Position numbers and translations under genes: made by a program
Shown here: positions 9,139-18,174 of the stretch, piece after piece
Numbering within the stretch: the stretch's first letter is position 1
Layout: each line of letters starts with the position of its first letter
Assembly (NCBI GenBank): GCA_022710975.1
Contig: JAKLGA010000021.1
Coordinates: 1-64,000, forward strand
Length of the DNA stretch: 64,000 nt
Source: Myxococcota bacterium
GTDB taxonomy: Bacteria; Myxococcota; B64-G9
Direction: 5' to 3'
Notes under the pieces: generated by a model
The model's input: only the letters and a program-made list of their open reading frames with translations
What the model was told of the DNA's origin: nothing
Database searches by the model: none

Positions 9139-10770
9139 TCACGGGCACCAGCTCGGATCGATGGTCCACCAGCCCCGGTCCGCGCCCGGGTGCCACACCA
9201 CCATGGAGCCGCCGTAGTTGAACACGTGGTAGCCGTACCAGCGGCCGGCGAAGCCGGTGCTGCTGACCGCGATCTCGTCGGTCACCCCCACCTCGTGCTG
9301 GCCGGCGCAGAAGCCCTGCGCGCGGAGCTGCCCGTTCACCGCGTCGAACCAGCTCTGGGCGGTGGGGTAGCTGCCGCCGAGGGGACAGGAGCTGCCCACG
9401 TCGCAGCCCGAGAGCCCAGCCATGACCGCGTTGACCGCCGCGCCGATCGCGGGGTCGGAGTCGCCGCCGCCGGTGAAGTCCTGCTCGGGCACCCCCTGGG
9501 GGAAGGCGCAGCCCCCGCCGCAGGCCTGGCCCATGCTCGCCAGGCTGGCGAGCATGTCCGGCTCGGGCTGGCCGTGGCGCCAGTACCAGAAGTAGGTGCC
9601 CCAGGCCTGGGCGGCGCAGTACTGCGCCTGGAACCCGGCCGGGGTCAGGGGCGGGTCGGGGTTGTATTCGTTCACCCCGCACGGCTTGCCGTGGCAGCCG
9701 GCCGGATCCCTGGCCGTGTCCTGGTGGAACTCGAGGTAGTCCACGGCCGCCGCCTGCATGACCGACGGGTCCCCGGAGTTCGTGCCGAATGGGTGGCGGG
9801 GGTAGTTCCAGCGCGCTTCCTCGTCCCGCACCAGGGCCTCGAGCCCCAGGCTCCAGGCGGGCGCGTAGCCAGGCACCTGATCGATCTCGTTGCCGTCCTG
9901 GTAGAGCACGTTGCCGAAGCGGCCGGTCTCGGCCACCACCTTGCGGATCCAGGCCTCGTGCCTCGAACCGGGCGCCACGGCCGCGCTGCCCGCCGCGGCG
10001 CAGGCGTCCTCGCCCTGCGCGTTCCCGGCGGGATCCCAGGCGCTGTAGCCCGGGGTGTCTCCCCAGCGGCAGTGCTTGATGGCCCAGCCGTCGGCGAGGT
10101 CCACCTCGACCCACATGCCGTGGGAGCCGGCCAGCTCGAGGAGCCTGCGCACCTCGGCCCAGAAGGGCTCGTTCCACTGGCCGAGGTCGGCCAGGCCGCC
10201 CTGCTCGACGTAGCCGCCGCCGGGGACCGCCCAGTCGCTCTCGCCGCCCGGCCCGGTCAGGAACGGCCCCAGGCGCGCGTGCAGGAAGGTGACCCCGTAG
10301 CCCGCCAGCAGCTCGACCCAGGCGTCGTCGTAGAGCGGCCAGCCGTATCCGCCGCCGCAGCAGGAGATGGCCCCGCGGAAGACCACGGGCTGGCCGTCGG
10401 GCCGGACGAGCCGCCCGCCCTCGGCGTGGAGCAGCATGTCCTGGAACGGGTGCTGCTCGCAGCGCGGGGACCGGCACCACCAGCCCACGGGGCAATCGTG
10501 GTTGGTGTTGCAGCCCGAGGCCGCGTCCGCGCCCTGCCCTGAGTCGTCCTCGCCGGTCCCGCCGTCGTCCTCGCCGGCCGGGTCGGCGCCGTCCTGGCCG
10601 GCGTCTTCTCCGGCGTCCTGGCCGCTGTCCTCGCCGTCTGGCCCGGCGTCCTGCTCGTCCCCGTCGTCGCCGTCCACCGGCGGGGTCCCCTCGCCGGCCT
10701 CGCAGGCCGCCAGCGTGAAGCCCAGCAGGAGCCAGAGTCCCGGCGCGACCCAGCGTGCAAGTCCGTGCAT
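9139..10770 (-). CDS. Glycoside-hydrolase-like TIM-barrel lipoprotein
   Basis: A 543-residue lipoprotein: lipobox LAAC with Cys23, then a long Asp/Glu/Gly linker (about 24-85), a short cysteine pair region, and a catalytic-type domain. The domain starts with LVRPDGQPVVFRGA, a hallmark opening of GH5/clan A barrel enzymes, and contains GNEID (candidate acid/base Glu) and GVNEYNPDPP (candidate nucleophile Glu) in the right order. Sequence between these is divergent, so the exact GH family is not assigned. It would act on glycans outside the inner membrane. The ATG at 10770 follows GGGAGG. It is the first gene of the minus-strand trio. Confidence 0.7.
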   Translation of the reverse strand: MHGLARWVAPGLWLLLGFTLAACEAGEGTPPVDGDDGDEQDAGPDGEDSGQDAGEDAGQDGADPAGEDDGGTGEDDSGQGADAASGCNTNHDCPVGWWCRSPRCEQHPFQDMLLHAEGGRLVRPDGQPVVFRGAISCCGGGYGWPLYDDAWVELLAGYGVTFLHARLGPFLTGPGGESDWAVPGGGYVEQGGLADLGQWNEPFWAEVRRLLELAGSHGMWVEVDLADGWAIKHCRWGDTPGYSAWDPAGNAQGEDACAAAGSAAVAPGSRHEAWIRKVVAETGRFGNVLYQDGNEIDQVPGYAPAWSLGLEALVRDEEARWNYPRHPFGTNSGDPSVMQAAAVDYLEFHQDTARDPAGCHGKPCGVNEYNPDPPLTPAGFQAQYCAAQAWGTYFWYWRHGQPEPDMLASLASMGQACGGGCAFPQGVPEQDFTGGGDSDPAIGAAVNAVMAGLSGCDVGSSCPLGGSYPTAQSWFDAVNGQLRAQGFCAGQHEVGVTDEIAVSSTGFAGRWYGYHVFNYGGSMVVWHPGADRGWWTIDPSWCP

Positions 10771-10903
10771 GGCGACCTCCCGGAGGGCCCCATCTTACCT
10801 CGATCCCGGCCGCGCGGGGACACCCTGGTCCGCGCCGGATTCCTGACGATCTGCCGCCCTCCGAGACGGATTTCTGAGTGCCAGCGAGGCCCCGCCGGGT
10901 CTA

Positions 10904-10919
10904 TGTGATCGGAATCACA
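10904..10919. promoter_or_regulatory. CRP-like palindrome TGTGA-N6-TCACA
   Basis: TGTGATCGGAATCACA matches the consensus half-sites of CRP/FNR-family regulators exactly (TGTGA, six bases, TCACA) and is a 6-bp inverted repeat overall. It is centred about 46 bp upstream of the start predicted from the sigma-54 element at 10933-10948. It could bind a CRP-family activator or repressor, or be the site of the sigma-54 enhancer-binding protein. The bound protein is not encoded in the window. Confidence 0.6.
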
Positions 10920-10932
10920 GGCGTTCGCCGGC

Positions 10933-10948
10933 TGGCACGCGGCTTGCT
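10933..10948 (+). promoter_or_regulatory. Sigma-54 (-24/-12) promoter for the alpha-2-macroglobulin operon
   Basis: TGGCACG, four bases, TTGCT matches the sigma-54 consensus TGGCACG-N4-TTGCW at every position. The predicted transcription start is near 10958, leaving a leader of about 80 nt before the ATG at 11039, in the same orientation as the gene. Transcription would need an ATP-dependent enhancer-binding protein, linking the gene to a signalled response. Confidence 0.72.
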
Positions 10949-11038
10949 GCGTGCAGGGGCTGGCTCCAGGCGCAGGTCGTATCCAGGGGCGCGCCCAGGG
11001 GCCGATGAGCGATGGTCTGCCTTTCTGAGGAGGTTCCC

Positions 11039-14000
11039 ATGCAGAGCGCGGCGAGGGGCTGGAAGCTGGGCTGGGTGTGCCTGCTGGTGGGGGTCCTGGG
11101 CCTCGGCCTGGGGGCGTGCGCCGGAGGCGGCTCGCCGGGCGGGGAGGTGACCGAGCGGGACGGGCTCAAGCTCGACGAGAGCCGTCTGAGCGCCGTGCTC
11201 CACGGCGGCGAGCTGGCGCTCCAGGTCGTGGTGGAGCGCACCCGGGTGGCCGCCTTCGCCGGCCTGGTCGCGGTGACGCTCGAGGATCTCGACGGCAACC
11301 AGCTCGGCCGGCGCGAGGTGCGCTTCCGGCTGAACGAGCCGGAGGTGGCGCTCGACTTCGAGTTCCGCGGGCTGCCGCAGCTCGCGGACACGCAGGAGCT
11401 CGGCCGCTTCCTGATCCGCTACCAGGTCGGGTGGGACGACTCCTCCCTGTACGGCCGGCGGAGCCTGTACGCCATGGTGGAGAAGGTCGAGGCGCAGGTG
11501 CTGGCGCCCGCGCACATGTACGCCGGGACCGGCTCCTTCCTGCGGGTGCTGACCCGCGATCCGGGCAGCGGCCGCGCCCTGGCCGGGCTGGACGTGCGGG
11601 CCGAGCTGCAGCTCGGCGACACCAGCCTGCAGCTCGGCGCGGGCGTGACCGACGAGCACGGCACGGCCGAGGTGTACCTGCAGGCCCCGGCCGACGCGCA
11701 GGGCGGCGGCAAGCTGGTGGTGACCGTCCGCTCCCAGCAGGGCGGCGAGCAGCAGGTCGAGGGCTCGGTGGACGTGCTGCGCGAGGAGAAGATCCTGCTG
11801 ACCACCGACAAGCCGCTGTACCAGCCGGGCCAGGTGATGCACCTGCGCAGCCTGGCGCTCAGGCGGCCCGAGCTCAGGCCGGTGGGCGACGAGGAGGTGC
11901 TGTTCGAGGTGCGCGACGGCAAGGGCAACAAGGTCTTCAAGATGCTCGGCCGCACGGACGCCTTCGGCGTGGCCGCGGCCGACTTCCACCTGGCCAGCGA
12001 GGTGAACCTGGGCGACTTCGAGCTCCTGGCCCGGGTGGGCACCACCGAGGCGCGCAAGAGCGTCGAGGTCAAGCGCTACGCCCTGCCCAAGTACGGGGTG
12101 AGCTTCCGGCCCGACCGCGGCTACTACCTGCCCGGGGAGCGGGTCACCGGCCAGGTGTCCGCGCGCTACTTCTTCGGCCAGCCGGTCGGGGGCGAGGTGC
12201 GGGTCAAGGTCTACACCTTCGACGTGGGCCTGGCGGAGATCGGCGAGGTGGTGGGCGCGCTGGACGCGGACGGCCTGTGGAGCTTCGGCTTCGACCTGCC
12301 CACGGCCTTCGCCGGCATCGATCTGCTGCAGGGCAACGCCTACCTCCAGTTCGACGTGGAGGTGACCGATCTGGCCGCGCACACCGAGCGCGTGAGCGCG
12401 GTCTCGGTGGTGGCCTCGAGCTCGCTGGCGGTGGCCCTCATCCCGGAGAGCGGCGAGCTGGTCCCGGGCCTGCCCAACCGGGTGCACGTGGTGACCGCCG
12501 ACCCGACCGGCATGCCGGTCCCTGCCCAGGTCGAGGTGAGCGCGGCCGGGCTGCCGGCCGTCCAGCTCGACACCGACGCGCGCGGCTTCGGCAGCCTGAG
12601 CCTGACCCCGCCCGAGGGCGCCCTCACGCTGCACGTCGAGGCGGCGGACGCGCTCGGCAACCAGGTCGAGAAGGAGGTGACCTTCCAGGCCGGCCAGAGC
12701 GGCACGGCGCTGCTGCTGCGGGTGGATCGCCGGCTGGCCCAGGTGGGCGACACCCTGCGGCTGTCCGTCTTCGCCGCCGACAGCCTGGACCGGGTGTACC
12801 TGGACGTGATCAAGGGCAACCAGACCCTGCTGACCCACAGCCTGGACCTGGTGGACGGGCAGGCCAGCTACGAGCTCGAGGCCACCCCGGACATGGCGGG
12901 CAACGTGCAGTTCGACGCCTACTACCTGACCCGCGAGTCGCAGATCGTGCGCGACAGCCAGCTCGTGCTGGTGGAGGGCGCCCGCGAGCTGGCCGTCGAG
13001 GTGAGCCTGGACAAGCCGAGCTACCTGCCCGGCGAGACCGCCCAGGTCGCCTTCCAGGTCCGGGATCAGACCGGCAACGGGGTGCCGGCCGCGCTCGGCC
13101 TGGCGGTCGTGGACGAGGCGGTCTTCGCCCTGTCCGACGCCCGCCCGGGCCTGGCCGAGACCTTCTTCGAGATCGAGCAGGACATCCTCGCCCCGCGGGT
13201 GCAGGCCATCAGCTCGAGCGCGCTCGACGACTACCTGGACCCGGACCAGCCGCCGGAGGAGCGCGAGGCCGCGGCCGAGGTGGCCTTCGCCGCGGCGCGC
13301 GGCTTCAGCGGCTACGGCATCGAGAAGAACACCTACGTGGACGCGGCCAGGCTGGTGAGCGCGCTGGTCAAGGCCCGGGTGGATCGCGACGCCGAGGGGA
13401 TCCTCGCCGAGCTGCGCGAGCTGGCGGACCTCGGCGTGGTGACCCACGAGAACCTGCGCGCCTGGTTCGAGCGCGGCCCGCGCAGCTGGTACGATCCCTT
13501 CGGCCAGGCCTACCGGGCCGAGGTGCACGGCAGCTCGGAGTGGGACCAGACGGTGGTGTTCCTGTCGTCCGGCCCGGACGAGCTCGCGGGCTCGCCCGAC
13601 GACGTGGCCTCCAACGCCTACTACTCCTGGTACATCATGCAGGGCCGCAACGGCGGCTGGTGGGGCGAGGAGGACATGGCCGGCGGCGCGGACCCGGGCG
13701 GCCAGCCGCCCTACGCCAACGACGGCGGCGGCGAGGAGTGCGCGGGCGGGCAGTGCGGCGCGCCGGAGGACAAGACCTCCGCGGCGCCCCGGGTGCGCAG
13801 CTACTTCCCCGAGACCCTGTACGTGAACCCGGCCCTGCTGACCGACGCGAGCGGGCGGGCCGAGCTGGAGATCCCGCTGGCCGACAGCATCACCACCTGG
13901 CGCATGAGCTCGCTGGCCAGCTCGCTCGAGGGCCAGATCGGCAGCCGGGCCGACGGGCTGCTGGTGTTCCAGCCCTTCTTCGTGGACGTGGACTTCCCGG

Positions 14001-15901
14001 CCACCCTCACCCGAGGCGACGAGGTGTCGGTGCCGGTGGCGGTGTACAACTACCTGGACGTGCCCCAGCGCGTCGACCTCGAGGCCCAGCCCGAGCCCTG
14101 GTTCAGCCTGATCGGCTCCGGCAGCCAGAGCCTCGAGCTCCAGGCCGGCGGGGTGGGGGTGGTGTTCTTCAGCCTGCGGGCCGAGGTGGTCGGCTGGCAC
14201 GGGCTGACCGTGACCGGCATCGGCAGCGCCATGTCGGACGCCGTCCGGCGCACGGTGGAGATCGTCCCCGACGGCAAGGAGTTCCGCGTGAGCCACTCGG
14301 ACCGCCTGGGCGGCGAGGCCAGCGCGACCCTCTCCATCCCCGCGGAGGCCATCGACGGGGCCAGCCGCATCTTCGTCAAGGTCTACCCCGGGCTGATGAG
14401 CCAGGCGGTCGAGGGCCTGGACGCCCTGCTGCAGATCCCCAGCGGCTGCTTCGAGCAGACCACCACCACGGCCTGGCCGAACATCATGGTGCTCAACTAC
14501 CTGCGCGGGGCGAACCTGCTCACCCCGGCCATCGAGCTGAAGGCCCGCGACTACGTCAACCAGAGCTACCAGCGCATCCTGACCTTCGAGTGCCCCTCGG
14601 GTGGCTTCAACTGGTGGGTGGGCGACGACCCGGGCAACTCGATCCTCTCGGCCATGGCGCTGATGATGTTCGCCGACGCGCGCCAGTCGGTCGATCTGGA
14701 CCTCGACGTGGTCGCCCGCACCGAGGCCTTCCTGGTCTCCACCCAGCAGGCGGACGGCTCCTGGAGCGGCGAGGACCACCTGCACGCCGGCAACGAGGTG
14801 TACGGCCAGTCGCAGCTGCGCGCCTCGGCCTTCTGCACCTGGGGGCTGGCCATGAGCGACCGCGCCCTGCCGGCGGTGGACCGCGGCGTGGGCTACCTGC
14901 TCTCGGCCGTGGACGGCACCGACGACACCTACACCCAGGCCCTGGTGGCCTGCGCGCTGGCCTGGGCGGACCCGTACAGCCCGGCGCTGGCCAGCCTGCT
15001 GGCGGAGCTCGACGCCAAGAAGGCTGACGGCGGCAACGGGCTGGTCTACTGGCCCACCGACAGCGGCACCGCCAGCGGCGCCTGCGGGCAGAACGGCGAT
15101 CTGGAGACGACCGCGCTGGTGGCCCAGGCCATGATGCAGGCCGGGTCCTACCTGGACTCGGTCGACGGCGCCATCACCTGGCTCATCCAGCACAAGGACA
15201 GCTTCGGCACCTGGTCCACCACCCAGGGCACGGTGCAGGGCCTGCGGGCCATGACCCAGGCCATGGACTTCGCCGCCGGCCAGGACGCCAACGGCACGGT
15301 GCGGGTGGGCATCAACGGCCACGAGGACGTGTGCGACTTCGCCATCACCCCCGAGACCTCGGACGTGACCCGCATCTGCGAGCTCGACCAGCTCACCGGC
15401 GAGGGCGACAACGCCGTCAGCGTGGGGCTGAACGGCACGGGCAGCTTCCTGTACCAGGTGGTGGGCGTCTACTACCTGCCCTGGGAGCTGGTCGGCGATC
15501 CCCCGGGCACCCCGCTCAGCATCCAGGTCGAGTACGACCGCACCAACCTGGGCGTGGACGAGACCGTCGAGGCCCTGGTGACCGTGAGCTACAACGTGCC
15601 GGGCGAGAGGGTCGCGATGATCATGATCGACCTCGGCATCCCGCCGGGCTTCGATCTGCTGACCGAGGACCTGGCCGCGCTGGCCAACCCCGACGGCCCG
15701 ATCACCCGCTTCGAGGTGCGCGGGCGGCAGCTGTCGGTGTACGTGGACGAGCTGGCCTACGGGGAGCCGCTGAGCTTCAGCTTCCGCCTGCGGGCCAAGT
15801 TCCCGGTGAACGCCCAGAGCCCGGCCTCGGCCGTGTGGGCCTACTACAACCCGGAGGTGCGCGCCACGAGCAGGCCGGTCGAGTTCGTGGTGGCGCAGTA
15901 G
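11039..15901 (+). CDS. Thioester-containing alpha-2-macroglobulin lipoprotein
   Basis: A 1620-residue lipoprotein (lipobox LGAC, Cys27) of the alpha-2-macroglobulin/complement family, broad-range protease traps held in the periplasm or at the surface. Order: N-terminal MG domains; MG2-like LTTDKPLYQPGQ at about 253; VVDEAVFAL at about 689; a flexible Gly/Asp-rich insert (GGWWGEEDMAGGADPGG region, about 870-917) that looks like the bait region; the A2M signature RSYFPETLYVNP at about 919; the thioester motif GCFEQ with C1137 and Q1140; an alpha-toroid domain; and a C-terminal receptor-domain-like region. It is close in size to E. coli YfhM, but no penicillin-binding protein 1C gene is adjacent. 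The ATG follows GAGGAGG. Confidence 0.92.
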   Translation: MQSAARGWKLGWVCLLVGVLGLGLGACAGGGSPGGEVTERDGLKLDESRLSAVLHGGELALQVVVERTRVAAFAGLVAVTLEDLDGNQLGRREVRFRLNEPEVALDFEFRGLPQLADTQELGRFLIRYQVGWDDSSLYGRRSLYAMVEKVEAQVLAPAHMYAGTGSFLRVLTRDPGSGRALAGLDVRAELQLGDTSLQLGAGVTDEHGTAEVYLQAPADAQGGGKLVVTVRSQQGGEQQVEGSVDVLREEKILLTTDKPLYQPGQVMHLRSLALRRPELRPVGDEEVLFEVRDGKGNKVFKMLGRTDAFGVAAADFHLASEVNLGDFELLARVGTTEARKSVEVKRYALPKYGVSFRPDRGYYLPGERVTGQVSARYFFGQPVGGEVRVKVYTFDVGLAEIGEVVGALDADGLWSFGFDLPTAFAGIDLLQGNAYLQFDVEVTDLAAHTERVSAVSVVASSSLAVALIPESGELVPGLPNRVHVVTADPTGMPVPAQVEVSAAGLPAVQLDTDARGFGSLSLTPPEGALTLHVEAADALGNQVEKEVTFQAGQSGTALLLRVDRRLAQVGDTLRLSVFAADSLDRVYLDVIKGNQTLLTHSLDLVDGQASYELEATPDMAGNVQFDAYYLTRESQIVRDSQLVLVEGARELAVEVSLDKPSYLPGETAQVAFQVRDQTGNGVPAALGLAVVDEAVFALSDARPGLAETFFEIEQDILAPRVQAISSSALDDYLDPDQPPEEREAAAEVAFAAARGFSGYGIEKNTYVDAARLVSALVKARVDRDAEGILAELRELADLGVVTHENLRAWFERGPRSWYDPFGQAYRAEVHGSSEWDQTVVFLSSGPDELAGSPDDVASNAYYSWYIMQGRNGGWWGEEDMAGGADPGGQPPYANDGGGEECAGGQCGAPEDKTSAAPRVRSYFPETLYVNPALLTDASGRAELEIPLADSITTWRMSSLASSLEGQIGSRADGLLVFQPFFVDVDFPATLTRGDEVSVPVAVYNYLDVPQRVDLEAQPEPWFSLIGSGSQSLELQAGGVGVVFFSLRAEVVGWHGLTVTGIGSAMSDAVRRTVEIVPDGKEFRVSHSDRLGGEASATLSIPAEAIDGASRIFVKVYPGLMSQAVEGLDALLQIPSGCFEQTTTTAWPNIMVLNYLRGANLLTPAIELKARDYVNQSYQRILTFECPSGGFNWWVGDDPGNSILSAMALMMFADARQSVDLDLDVVARTEAFLVSTQQADGSWSGEDHLHAGNEVYGQSQLRASAFCTWGLAMSDRALPAVDRGVGYLLSAVDGTDDTYTQALVACALAWADPYSPALASLLAELDAKKADGGNGLVYWPTDSGTASGACGQNGDLETTALVAQAMMQAGSYLDSVDGAITWLIQHKDSFGTWSTTQGTVQGLRAMTQAMDFAAGQDANGTVRVGINGHEDVCDFAITPETSDVTRICELDQLTGEGDNAVSVGLNGTGSFLYQVVGVYYLPWELVGDPPGTPLSIQVEYDRTNLGVDETVEALVTVSYNVPGERVAMIMIDLGIPPGFDLLTEDLAALANPDGPITRFEVRGRQLSVYVDELAYGEPLSFSFRLRAKFPVNAQSPASAVWAYYNPEVRATSRPVEFVVAQ

Positions 15902-15913
15902 GGGCGCCGGGTC

Positions 15914-17026
15914 ATGCGGGCGCCGCGAGACCTCGCCCTGGCCGCCCTGGCCGTCGTGGCGTGCGGGGCGTCCGCCTGCGGGGCCGGGACTCCCCTGGAG
16001 GCGCTGTCAGGGGAGCCCCGCGCCCTGGTGACCTCGCGCGGCGATCAGCTCCACCCGGCCCTGGCGGGTGACTGGCTGGTGTGGTTCGACCTGTCGGAGG
16101 ACCCGGACGGGAGCTGCCCGGCCAGCTCCTACTGCTACGAGCCCGGCTGCGACCCGACCTGCCAGGGGCGGGTGATGTCCCTCGAGCTCTCGTCCGGCGA
16201 GGCCCGGGTGCTCTCCAACCCGATCCTGCAGGAGACCGCCCCGGCCATCGCCGGCGGGCGGGCGGCGTGGCGCTGCCAGGACGCGGGCGGGCGGGGGCTG
16301 TGCCTGTCGCCGCTGGGGGCCGACCGGCAGACCTTCCTGGACGAGGTGGGCTGGGACGACTACGCCAACGACCTGACCCAGCCGCTGGCCGTGTCCGGGG
16401 ACACCCTGGTCTGGCCGCGCTACCGCTACGACGGGGGCGCCACGCCCTTCAAGCTGATGAAGGCCGACCTGACGACCGGGGTGCGCCAGGCGCTGCTCGC
16501 CCTGCCGTCCTTCCCCGCCGCCTGGGCCCTGGCCGGCCGGCGCGCGGCCTGGGTGACCACGGCCTGGTACGACCAGGGCTACCGCTCCCGGCTCGAGACG
16601 CTGGACCTCGACACGGGCGAGCAGCGGCTGGTGCTGGAGACCGGCCAGGTGATCTTCGGCCTGGCCGCGGCCGGGGAGCTGCTGGCCTGGAAGCAGGGCA
16701 CCCGCCAGGAGTGGGAGGGCGAAGAGAACGAGGTGCACGTCTTCTACCTGGACGGGGCCGGGGAGATCCAGCAGGCCGACGGGCCCGAGGCGCTGGTGTC
16801 GGAGGAGTCCGGGGTGGTGGCCGGCCAGGGCGAGCTCTTCTGGCTGGACTACCGCGAGGGCGTCTACCGCCTGGCCGCGCGCGACCTGGCCGCGGGCACG
16901 GAGGCGCTGGTCACGCCCGAGGAGGCGGTGCTGGGCGCCTACCAGCTCCCGGCGGTCTCGGGCGGGCGCCTGGTGTGGGGCGATCGCCGCGGCGGCGACT
17001 GGGATCTGTACGTGCTGGAGCGCTGA
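15914..17026 (+). CDS. Beta-propeller-like lipoprotein downstream of A2M
   Basis: A 370-residue lipoprotein with lipobox GASAC (Cys22). The mature part shows repeating units of the type ...AGGRAAWRCQD..., SGDTLVWPRYRY, AGRRAAWVTTAW, AAGELLAWKQ, GGRLVWGDRRGGDWDLYV, that is W-containing strands ending blades of a TolB/YncE-like beta-propeller (five or six blades). An early cysteine set CPASSYCYEPGCDPTC probably forms disulfides. It starts 12 nt after the A2M stop with only a weak ribosome-binding site, so it probably relies on translation from the upstream gene. Co-expression suggests an envelope partner of the A2M; no enzymatic residues are evident. Confidence 0.75.
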   Translation: MRAPRDLALAALAVVACGASACGAGTPLEALSGEPRALVTSRGDQLHPALAGDWLVWFDLSEDPDGSCPASSYCYEPGCDPTCQGRVMSLELSSGEARVLSNPILQETAPAIAGGRAAWRCQDAGGRGLCLSPLGADRQTFLDEVGWDDYANDLTQPLAVSGDTLVWPRYRYDGGATPFKLMKADLTTGVRQALLALPSFPAAWALAGRRAAWVTTAWYDQGYRSRLETLDLDTGEQRLVLETGQVIFGLAAAGELLAWKQGTRQEWEGEENEVHVFYLDGAGEIQQADGPEALVSEESGVVAGQGELFWLDYREGVYRLAARDLAAGTEALVTPEEAVLGAYQLPAVSGGRLVWGDRRGGDWDLYVLER

Positions 17027-17032
17027 GGCGGC

Positions 17033-17737
17033 TCACCGCGCCAGGGCCCGATCGACCGACTGCGGGCTGAAGCCGCGCAGGATGGTGCCGTGGATGTCCA
17101 GCACCGGCACCCCGCGCGAGCCGCCGGTCTTCCTGAGCATCTCCTCGAGGGCCGCGCGGTCCCGCTCGATGTCCTTCTCCGCGAAGCTCACCCCCCGCTT
17201 CTGCAGGTGGTCGCGGGCCCGGGTGCAGTGCGGGCACCAGCTCGTGGTGTACAGGACGACCTGGCCGTGCTTCGGGGCCGCCGCCCCGGGCTTCTGGGCG
17301 TAGCTGGCCGGGTCGATCTTCTCTTTTTCCAGGATCTCGTCGATGGGCGAGCTCGGCAACACGGTGATCGCCCCGCCCGTGGGGTGGACGGCCTGCTTGC
17401 GGTAGCGGGGCGGGATCTTCTCCGGGCTGTCCACGAAGTGGATGACCCCCGCGGAGTCCGTGTACTTGTACACGCCCTCCATGGCCCCGCGGAGCTGGCG
17501 GTCGGAGGCGGTCAGCTCCTCGCCGCCGGCCTGCCCGGGCGACCCGGCCGGCTTCCCGTCCGCACCCTGGCTGGCGCCGCCCGACTTCGCGGCCACGGCC
17601 CCGGACCCCGCGCCGGCCCCGCCTTCCGTGCCCTGGCCCCCGGTCAGCTCGTTCCAGGTGTCGCAGCCCGGCAGGCACGCCAGGCCGAGCCCCAGCAGGC
17701 CGAGCGCGATCCCTCGATGCAGTCGGGCGAGTTGCAT
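17033..17737 (-). CDS. Lipoprotein with DUF4124 segment and glutaredoxin domain
   Basis: A 234-residue lipoprotein (lipobox CLPGC, Cys25). After a Gly/Ala/Ser linker comes a DUF4124-like strand set, VYKYTDSAGVIHFVDSPEKI (about 86-105), then a glutaredoxin domain with the redox motif WCPHC and the GVPVLDI cis-proline loop in the last 80 residues. It probably reduces or isomerises disulfides of exported proteins, plausible beside so many cysteine-rich secreted products. The ATG at 17737 puts the signal peptide at the very start but has a weak ribosome-binding site; a GTG at 17758 is an alternative. It is convergent with the propeller lipoprotein gene, 6 nt apart. Confidence 0.85.
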   Translation of the reverse strand: MQLARLHRGIALGLLGLGLACLPGCDTWNELTGGQGTEGGAGAGSGAVAAKSGGASQGADGKPAGSPGQAGGEELTASDRQLRGAMEGVYKYTDSAGVIHFVDSPEKIPPRYRKQAVHPTGGAITVLPSSPIDEILEKEKIDPASYAQKPGAAAPKHGQVVLYTTSWCPHCTRARDHLQKRGVSFAEKDIERDRAALEEMLRKTGGSRGVPVLDIHGTILRGFSPQSVDRALAR

Positions 17738-18174
17738 GGCTGCTCGGCTATGTACCACACGGGCAGCCGGGAGGGTAGAATGAACCCCGGATCACTGAAA
17801 GGACCGCAAGCTCCTGGCCGCGCGTGACCAGGCCGTGGCCGAGCGCCGGCGGGACTGACCCCGGGCTCCAAGCTCTTCGCCTCGTTCCGCACGGCCGGCG
17901 AGACCCCCGTTCGATGACCTTCCGTGTGTTTGCACTCAGGAATCTCCCTGAGGGTGAAGGCCAGAAGGTCGCGCTCACGACCACGTTCAACCACGCCTGC
18001 AAGAGAGGGCTCCCCAGCCTCGCCTCGTTGCGGCAGCCGGCTGGCATCTGCCTGGGGATGTTCTGCATGCCGCACGAACCTGCCCTTGAGCCCTCTCCTA
18101 TCCCAGTGCTACGCTTCGATCATCGGCGTGGCCTCCACGGGGGATGCCTAGGAGAAGGATGTTGCGATGGTGCG
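17738..18174. other. 437-bp gene-free interval
   Basis: No supported gene is seen, although an open plus-strand frame runs through it. It contains a TAGAAT hexamer (17776-17781), imperfect repeats around CTCGTTCCGCAC (17880s) and CTCGTTGCGGCA (18020s), and at 17922-17940 a 19-bp stretch that recurs with about 16 matches in inverted orientation downstream of the next gene (18909-18928). Confidence 0.5.

Noticed and set aside
10901-15322. A 1473-codon open frame antisense to the A2M gene, and similar long frames such as 4312-7668 minus
   Set aside because: Shadow frames in very GC-rich DNA: low-complexity composition, no family motifs and overlapping a protein with clear domains.
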